From: Thioalkalivibrio sp.
GTDB taxonomy: Bacteria; Pseudomonadota; Gammaproteobacteria; Ectothiorhodospirales; Ectothiorhodospiraceae
NCBI RefSeq assembly: GCF_007692535.1
Contig: NZ_REBW01000111.1
Span: forward strand, 1 to 46,581
Reading direction: 5' to 3'
Length of the DNA: 46,581 nucleotides
Both the position numbers and the translations under genes were made by a program. The notes below the pieces were generated by a model. That model did no database searches. It worked only from the letters and a program-made list of their open reading frames with translations, and had not been told where the DNA came from. Of this stretch, positions 42,542-46,581 are shown piece after piece. The first letter of the stretch is position 1. Each line of letters starts with the position of its first letter.

Positions 42542-43227
42542 TCCTCGCCGCCGGGCGCGGCGAAAGGATGCGCCCGCTCACCGACCACACACCGAAGCCG
42601 CTGCTGACCGTCGGCGGCATCCCCCTGATCGAGCACACCATCCGGCGCCTGCACGAGGCCGGTTACCGGGATCTGGTGATCAACCTGGGGCACCTGGGGG
42701 AACAGATCGAGTCGCGCCTCGGTGACGGCGGCGGGCTCGGCGTCAGGATCCGCTACTCGCGGGAGCCGCCGGGCGCGCTGGAGACCGCCGGAGGCATCCG
42801 CGAAGCGCTGGATCTGCTTGGATCCGGCCCCTTCCTGGTCATTAACGCCGACCTCTGGTGCGATCACCCGTTGCGTCCGCCGGCCCTCGCCATCGACGCG
42901 CTGGCGCACCTGGTGCTGGTGGCAAACCCAGAGCATCATCCACAGGGCGATTTCACGCTGCGGGAGGGCCGGGTGGGCCTCTCCGGAGGCCCCCGCCATA
43001 CCTTCGCCGGCATCGGCTGGTACCGCCCCGGCCTGTTCGCCGGCCTACCCCGCGGCCGCCGGGCGCTGGCGCCGCTGCTGCGTGACGCCATCACCGCCGG
43101 GCAGGTCACCGGCGAGATCCACCGGGGCGAGTGGATCGACATCGGCACCCCCGAGCGCCTGCGCCTCCTGGAGCAAAAAAAAACCCGGCAGGACCGGGTT
43201 GAAGGCTCCGAAGAGCACCCTCGCTAG
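42529..43227 (+). CDS. murU: N-acetylmuramate alpha-1-phosphate uridylyltransferase MurU
   Basis: Converts MurNAc-1-phosphate to UDP-MurNAc, bypassing de novo synthesis and fosfomycin-sensitive MurA. The nucleotidyltransferase motif is AMILAAGRGERMRPLTDHTP, and PKPLL, GALETAGGIREAL and VINADLWCDHP are typical. I keep the GTG at 42529, since homologues begin MKAMILAAGKG; the ATG at 42538 would give an ATGA overlap with amgK and is the alternative. The final residues (EQKKTRQDRVEGSEEHPR) are encoded by a terminator of the opposite strand and look like a non-conserved tail. Confidence 0.92.
   Translation: MRAMILAAGRGERMRPLTDHTPKPLLTVGGIPLIEHTIRRLHEAGYRDLVINLGHLGEQIESRLGDGGGLGVRIRYSREPPGALETAGGIREALDLLGSGPFLVINADLWCDHPLRPPALAIDALAHLVLVANPEHHPQGDFTLREGRVGLSGGPRHTFAGIGWYRPGLFAGLPRGRRALAPLLRDAITAGQVTGEIHRGEWIDIGTPERLRLLEQKKTRQDRVEGSEEHPR
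43175..43200 (-). terminator. Intrinsic terminator of the sigma/anti-sigma/DsrE operon
   Basis: On the minus strand AACCCGG-TCCTG-CCGGGTT forms a seven-pair stem followed by a run of T (nine T counting the stem end). It begins 49 bp after the dsrE stop codon and is the clearest intrinsic terminator in the window. It lies inside the 3' coding end of the convergent murU gene. Confidence 0.85.
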
Positions 43228-43248
43228 GAGGGTCGGGGGAGAAGCGGG

Positions 43249-43689
43249 TCACGGCTTGATGTAGGTGTAGCCCTCGCGCTGCAGGATGGACAGTTGCGCC
43301 ACACCGCTGAAGACGATGTCCGCCTCGGTCGTGTCGTACAGCGCTTCCATCGGCAGCTGGCGGGAGGTGAGCGTGTTGCGGCAAACCTGGAAGTCCACGC
43401 CCTGCAGCTTCAGGCTGTCGACCGCGGACTGGATATCGGGGTTCTCGTTGGCGCCCAGCAGCAGGTTGATGCCGCCCCCGTGCATCACCAGCTTGATGTC
43501 CATCTTATCGGCGCCAACGGCATTGATGTGATTCTGCACGTTGCGCAGCGCCGCGATGTGCAGGCCCGGATCAGCCTGGTTCACGTGGTAGACCACCCGC
43601 GTCTTGTCGTCGGGCGTGGCGGCAACTGCCATGCCGGAGACGACCAGCACCAGCACCAGCAGGAGCGAATAAAGGGCCTTCTTCTGCAT
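43249..43689 (-). CDS. Secreted DsrE-family protein
   Basis: Predicted periplasmic protein of 146 aa with the DsrE/DsrF-like fold. The start at 43689 has GGAG upstream and gives a clear signal peptide (MQKKALYSLLLVLVLVVSGMAVA). The mature part shows RVVYHVNQADPGLHIAALRN, the loop LVMHGGGINLLL, and GVDFQVCRNTL with the single family-type cysteine at Cys103. It ends REGYTYIKP, very like the end of the anti-sigma protein upstream (EGWTYIRV). DsrE-type proteins in sulfur bacteria carry sulfur on this cysteine, though cytoplasmic DsrE differs from this exported form. It is the third gene of the ECF unit and is followed by a strong terminator. Confidence 0.85.
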   Translation of the reverse strand: MQKKALYSLLLVLVLVVSGMAVAATPDDKTRVVYHVNQADPGLHIAALRNVQNHINAVGADKMDIKLVMHGGGINLLLGANENPDIQSAVDSLKLQGVDFQVCRNTLTSRQLPMEALYDTTEADIVFSGVAQLSILQREGYTYIKP

Positions 43690-43782
43690 TGCTTCTCGCT
43701 CCATCTCGATGAACGGCGGTTTTCGCCTGGTGATCACCGACGCGCACCGCGCCTGTGTACTGCCCCAATGGACAATGCCCGA

Positions 43783-44535
43783 TCACACCCGGATATAGGT
43801 CCAGCCCTCCTGCTGTTTCTGTGCGGCCTCGCGCACGCCCGACTCGACCTCCTCGACCCAGGGAAGCAACTGGACGGGGCGTCCCTCCTCGCGCTCGTGC
43901 CGTGCGCGGGATTGCCCACAGGCGGTGACGCGCAGCCCGTCGTAGGTGTGCACCAGATCCCGGATGCGGTTCGGGAAGGGCGCCAGGTCGGCCCGCACCA
44001 GATCCATCCCGGTTCCGTGCAGCACCATCTGCACCTGGAGCTGCTCGTCGTTGAGCCAGGCCGTCTCGAACATGTGCTCGATGTCATCGAAGAGGGCCTC
44101 GGCGTCGCGCAGATCGACGTCGGTCACGTGAAACAGCACCCGTCGAACGTCCGTGACCGGCGCGATTTCCCCGCCCGCTGCCGAATCCCGCTCCTGGGAC
44201 ACCAGCGCAACCTGCTGCAGATCCACCGATTGCTCGCGGCTCACCTCGAGCACGGCGACCGTGCCCAGCGCCAGCGCGACCACGCTGGCGGCAATGGCGA
44301 TCAACCCGCCGCCCAGCCGCCCCCGCTTACGCAGGGGGCGCCGCTTGGGATCGGGAATCGAGCCCTGGCTGTAGGCCATGTTCACCAGCTCCTTGAGCTG
44401 GTACATGTCACAGACCTCGCGGCTGAGATTCTCGCTGGCCGCGATGGATTTGAGCGTCAACAGGCGGTCCTCGGACGAGAACTCCCCGTCCACGAACGCA
44501 TTCAGGATCTCGTCGCTCGGCCGCGTATCACTCAC
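43783..44535 (-). CDS. Anti-sigma factor fused to a periplasmic DsrE-like domain
   Basis: A 250-aa membrane protein with an unusual order of parts. Residues 1-60 form a helical anti-sigma domain (DEILNAFVDGEFSSEDRLLTLKSIAAS) without the HxxxCxxC zinc motif. A basic stretch (PKRRPLRKRGR) precedes one membrane helix at about 76-96. Residues about 130-250 resemble the secreted DsrE protein encoded next door: RRVLFHVTDVDLRDAEALF, MVLHGTGMDLVRAD, LRVTACGQS with Cys206, and the end EGWTYIRV. It starts with GTG and overlaps the sigma-factor gene by 8 bp. The sensor would thus face the periplasm. The anti-sigma role is inferred from gene order, the N-terminal helices and topology. Confidence 0.78.
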   Translation of the reverse strand: MSDTRPSDEILNAFVDGEFSSEDRLLTLKSIAASENLSREVCDMYQLKELVNMAYSQGSIPDPKRRPLRKRGRLGGGLIAIAASVVALALGTVAVLEVSREQSVDLQQVALVSQERDSAAGGEIAPVTDVRRVLFHVTDVDLRDAEALFDDIEHMFETAWLNDEQLQVQMVLHGTGMDLVRADLAPFPNRIRDLVHTYDGLRVTACGQSRARHEREEGRPVQLLPWVEEVESGVREAAQKQQEGWTYIRV

Positions 44536-45073
44536 CGTGCGTCCTCACCAGCCGCAGCGTCGGCGACTCCGGGGCGGCCTGCTCCAGCAGCAGCTTGCGC
44601 AACTGCGCACGCGCCCGGCTCAGGCGACTCATCACGGTACCGATCGGAACCTCCAGCACCTCGGAGACCTCCGCGTAGGCAAAGCCCTCGAGATCCACCA
44701 GCGCCACCACCTGTCGATGGTCGTCGCTCAACCGGGCCATCGCCCGGCGGACGTCCTGCACGACACGACCGCGCTCCGTCTGCTTCTCGGGGCAGTCATC
44801 ACAGGGGAGATCGATGCTATCCACGTCCACAGTGTCCTTCTGCCGCCGACCCCAGTCGCGATAGCAGTTGGTCATGATCCGGAAGACCCAGGCCTTCAGC
44901 GCGGCCTCATCCTGCAGGGTCTTCAGACGTGTCAGTGCCTTCATCATTGCTTCCTGGACCAGATCGTCGGCCAGAGCGGCGTCGTGACACCAGGCGAATG
45001 CGGTCCGGTAGAGCTGTGGACGCATGTCGCATACCTGCTGTCGCAAACGTCGCTGTGCGAGCCACGTTGCCAT
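44528..45073 (-). CDS. ECF-type RNA polymerase sigma factor
   Basis: Alternative sigma factor of 181 aa. Region 2 is ALADDLVQEAMMKALTRL and LKAWVFRIMTNCYRDWGRR; region 4 is RLSDDHRQVVALVDLEGFAY and EVLEVPIGTVMSRLSRARAQL. The start at 45073 has GAGGAGAG at good spacing; the track's upstream start is a GTG without a ribosome site. The linker between regions 2 and 4 holds a CDDC motif (Cys91, Cys94), unusual for ECF factors. A candidate ECF promoter lies 50-80 bp upstream, pointing to autoregulation. It heads a three-gene unit with an anti-sigma/DsrE fusion and a secreted DsrE protein. Confidence 0.9.
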   Translation of the reverse strand: MATWLAQRRLRQQVCDMRPQLYRTAFAWCHDAALADDLVQEAMMKALTRLKTLQDEAALKAWVFRIMTNCYRDWGRRQKDTVDVDSIDLPCDDCPEKQTERGRVVQDVRRAMARLSDDHRQVVALVDLEGFAYAEVSEVLEVPIGTVMSRLSRARAQLRKLLLEQAAPESPTLRLVRTHGE

Positions 45074-45126
45074 CAGTTCTCTCCTCACCCGACCGTCATA
45101 GCGGCCTTGCTTGTTCTTGTTCGGTG

Positions 45127-45155
45127 TTAGACGCTAGCCATGAAGGCCGTATTCC
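45127..45155 (-). promoter_or_regulatory. Candidate ECF-type promoter of the sigma-factor operon
   Basis: On the minus strand GGAATAC (45155-45149) and TCTAA (45131-45127) are 17 bp apart, close to the RpoE-type pattern GGAACTT - about 16 bp - TCTGA. Transcription would start about 45 bp before the sigma-factor ATG. The site overlaps the upstream half of the track ORF beginning at 45140, one reason to move that gene's start to 45188. Confidence 0.5.
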
Positions 45156-45187
45156 AGCACATTTTTCCTTCAACCCGTGGAAGCGCC

Positions 45188-45631
45188 ATGTCCTTTGACC
45201 CGAAACAGCTCGAAAAATCTTTCGCCTTCGATCCGGAGACCGTGGCAGGCCTGCGCGAGAGCTGGTCGGAACTGATCGTCGCGGTCGTCTGGGACGACCT
45301 GAAAAGCGGGACCATCGGCGCCCTGCCGCGACTGCGCAAGCGGGTGCTCGAGGTGGGGGAGAACCTGCGCTCGCTGCTCTCGGACCGACGCTGGATCCCG
45401 CATGAGCGCGAGCGGGTCAAGGGCGCGATGGCGGCAAGCCTGAACCTGCGCGACAGCCTGCTGCAGGCGGACCGGGCCGCCAAGCTCGTCGCGGAGGGAA
45501 GCGATTTCCCGCGCTTCGAGGCCCGCTACCTGGCGTTCCGGCAGCAACTCCTGGCCTTCATCGAGACCCATGAGCAGATCTGGGCAGATCTGCTGGAGAG
45601 CCTCTACAGCGACGACGCAGACGAGGACTGA
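45188..45631 (+). CDS. Hypothetical all-helical protein, 147 aa
   Basis: I do not recognise this protein. From the ATG at 45188 (MSFDPKQLEKSFAFDPETVAG), with GGAAG upstream, it is soluble, without cysteine, and mostly helical with several charged amphipathic stretches (LPRLRKRVLEVGENLRSLLSD, short form; ASLNLRDSLLQADRAAKLV). It ends with an acidic tail (SDDADED). The longer start at 45140 would run through the sigma-factor promoter. It is divergent from the sigma-factor gene and ends 4 bp before the glutamate-cysteine-ligase-like gene, so it is probably co-transcribed with it. Confidence 0.72.
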   Translation: MSFDPKQLEKSFAFDPETVAGLRESWSELIVAVVWDDLKSGTIGALPRLRKRVLEVGENLRSLLSDRRWIPHERERVKGAMAASLNLRDSLLQADRAAKLVAEGSDFPRFEARYLAFRQQLLAFIETHEQIWADLLESLYSDDADED

Positions 45632-45635
45632 GGCC

Positions 45636-46581
45636 ATGGGCGAAGACATCAGCGAGGAACGCTTCACCCCGGAAGACTTCCTTCGCTTCGCCGGCAACCT
45701 GGGTCGGGAAACCGAGCGCCTGGGACACTGGCTCCGCAGCCGGGAGGATCCGGGGGCTCAGCAGCCGCGGCTCGGATTCGAGATCGAAGCCTGGCTGATC
45801 GACGCCGACTGCGCCCCTCTCGCCGAGAACGAGGCCTTCCTGGAGCTCTTCGACAGCCCAATGGCCACCCTGGAACTGGCCCAGTTCAACATCGAGATCA
45901 ACTCCAGCGTCTTCCGTACCGGTCCGGACTGTTTCTGCATGATCCTGTCCGAGATGTCGGAGACCCTGCGCAGGGCGCAGCGCGTGGCACGGCAGCTGGG
46001 CGGCGACATCCTGATGGCGGGTTCGCTGCCGACGCTGATGCCGCAGCACCTCGGGCTGCACCACATGTCCCGGCGCACACGCTATCGGGCGCTGAACACA
46101 GCGGTGCTCGAACGCCGCGCCCAGCGCCCGCTGCGTCTGGAGATCGAGGGCCAGGAACACCTGAGCCACGTGCACAGCGACGTGATGCTGGAGGCCGCGG
46201 CGACCTCCTTTCAGATCCATCTCGAAACGCAGCCGACAGTCGCCCACCGCGTATACAACGCCGCTCTGGCAGCCTCCGGGCCGGTGCTGGCGGCCTGTGG
46301 GAACACGCCGTTCCTGTTCGGCCGGCTGCTGTGGGAGGAATCTCGCATCCCCCTGTTCGAACAGGCGGTCGAGGTGGGCGGATTCGGCGAATCGGCGCGT
46401 GGTCCGGTGCGGCGCGTGACCTTCGGCAGCGGCTACCTGCGCGAGAGCATCGCCGAGGCCTTCATCGAGAACAGGGAACACTTTCCGATCCTGTTGCCCA
46501 GTCGACTCCCGGAGAACGACCCCAGCCTGCCGCACCTGCGCCTGCACAACGGCACCATCTGGCGCTGGAACCGGCCGATCC
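45636..46581 (+). CDS. Glutamate-cysteine-ligase-like protein (partial, 3' end outside window)
   Basis: The reading frame is open from the ATG at 45636 to the window edge (315 codons), so it is not listed in the ORF track. I translated it by eye. It begins MGEDISEERFTPEDFLRFAG; then RLGFEIEAWLID, LELAQFNIEINSSVF and ILMAGSLPTLMPQHLGL are the ATP-grasp-like carboxylate-amine ligase pattern of the GCS2/YbdK group. Such enzymes join an amino acid to glutamate, but the true substrate cannot be set from this part. GAGG lies just before the ATG. It follows the 147-aa unknown gene by 4 bp. Confidence 0.7.
   Translation, partial: MGEDISEERFTPEDFLRFAGNLGRETERLGHWLRSREDPGAQQPRLGFEIEAWLIDADCAPLAENEAFLELFDSPMATLELAQFNIEINSSVFRTGPDCFCMILSEMSETLRRAQRVARQLGGDILMAGSLPTLMPQHLGLHHMSRRTRYRALNTAVLERRAQRPLRLEIEGQEHLSHVHSDVMLEAAATSFQIHLETQPTVAHRVYNAALAASGPVLAACGNTPFLFGRLLWEESRIPLFEQAVEVGGFGESARGPVRRVTFGSGYLRESIAEAFIENREHFPILLPSRLPENDPSLPHLRLHNGTIWRWNRPI

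Overview
The window is 46.6 kb of gap-poor, GC-rich chromosomal DNA from a Gammaproteobacterium. I support about 41 protein genes; the last is cut by the window edge. ZipA, MinCDE, MtgA, UbiG, biosynthetic SpeA, AmgK/MurU and type IV pilus minor pilins all fit a gammaproteobacterium. The high GC, the two periplasmic DsrE-type domains and the general gene content suggest a sulfur-oxidising, Ectothiorhodospiraceae/Thioalkalivibrio-like lineage. That lineage call is inference, because no rRNA or tRNA is present to confirm it.

Layout: (1) 5-5222: a type IV pilus minor pseudopilin operon on the minus strand (fimT, pilW, pilX and a very large pilV-like gene), divergent from a pilE-type pilin gene. 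(2) 5387-8647: a 605-aa protein with a PilZ-like C-terminus and an HDOD signalling protein. (3) 8648-9210: non-coding, holding a MITE-like element with an 8-bp target duplication. (4) 9211-12075: a second minor-pilin operon (fimT-pilV-pilW-pilX) with overlapping stop/start codons. (5) 12221-24382: housekeeping genes: typA, speA divergent from speE, then smc-zipA-ligA on the minus strand, and queF divergent from smc. (6) 24416-31122: FGGY sugar kinase, a small unknown gene, ubiG, a second MITE copy, mtgA, an MscS-type channel and a zinc metallopeptidase. (7) 31163-33024: minC-minD-minE. (8) 33174-39723: a DUF1295 reductase-like membrane protein with a CFA-synthase-like methyltransferase, a fused hydantoinase/5-oxoprolinase and an alkaline-ceramidase-like membrane protein. 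(9) 39783-40558: a REP/BIME-type palindrome, a small membrane protein and a DksA-family protein with a degenerate zinc finger. (10) 40713-43227: an overlapping cpdA-amgK-murU operon. (11) 43175-45155: an ECF sigma factor, an anti-sigma factor fused to a periplasmic DsrE-like domain, and a separate secreted DsrE protein. This last unit is bounded by a candidate ECF-type promoter and a strong intrinsic terminator. (12) 45188-end: an all-helical unknown protein and the start of a glutamate-cysteine-ligase-like gene.

The most interesting part is region 11. It reads as a self-contained signalling module in which a cysteine-bearing DsrE domain sits outside the membrane on the anti-sigma factor, next to a soluble periplasmic protein with the same fold and a similar C-terminal tail. 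A role in sensing sulfane sulfur or thiol state is a reasonable but untested inference. The second notable item is the small mobile repeat family (two full copies and one diverged core), whose core folds into nested palindromes. One diverged copy supplies the stop codon of ligA.
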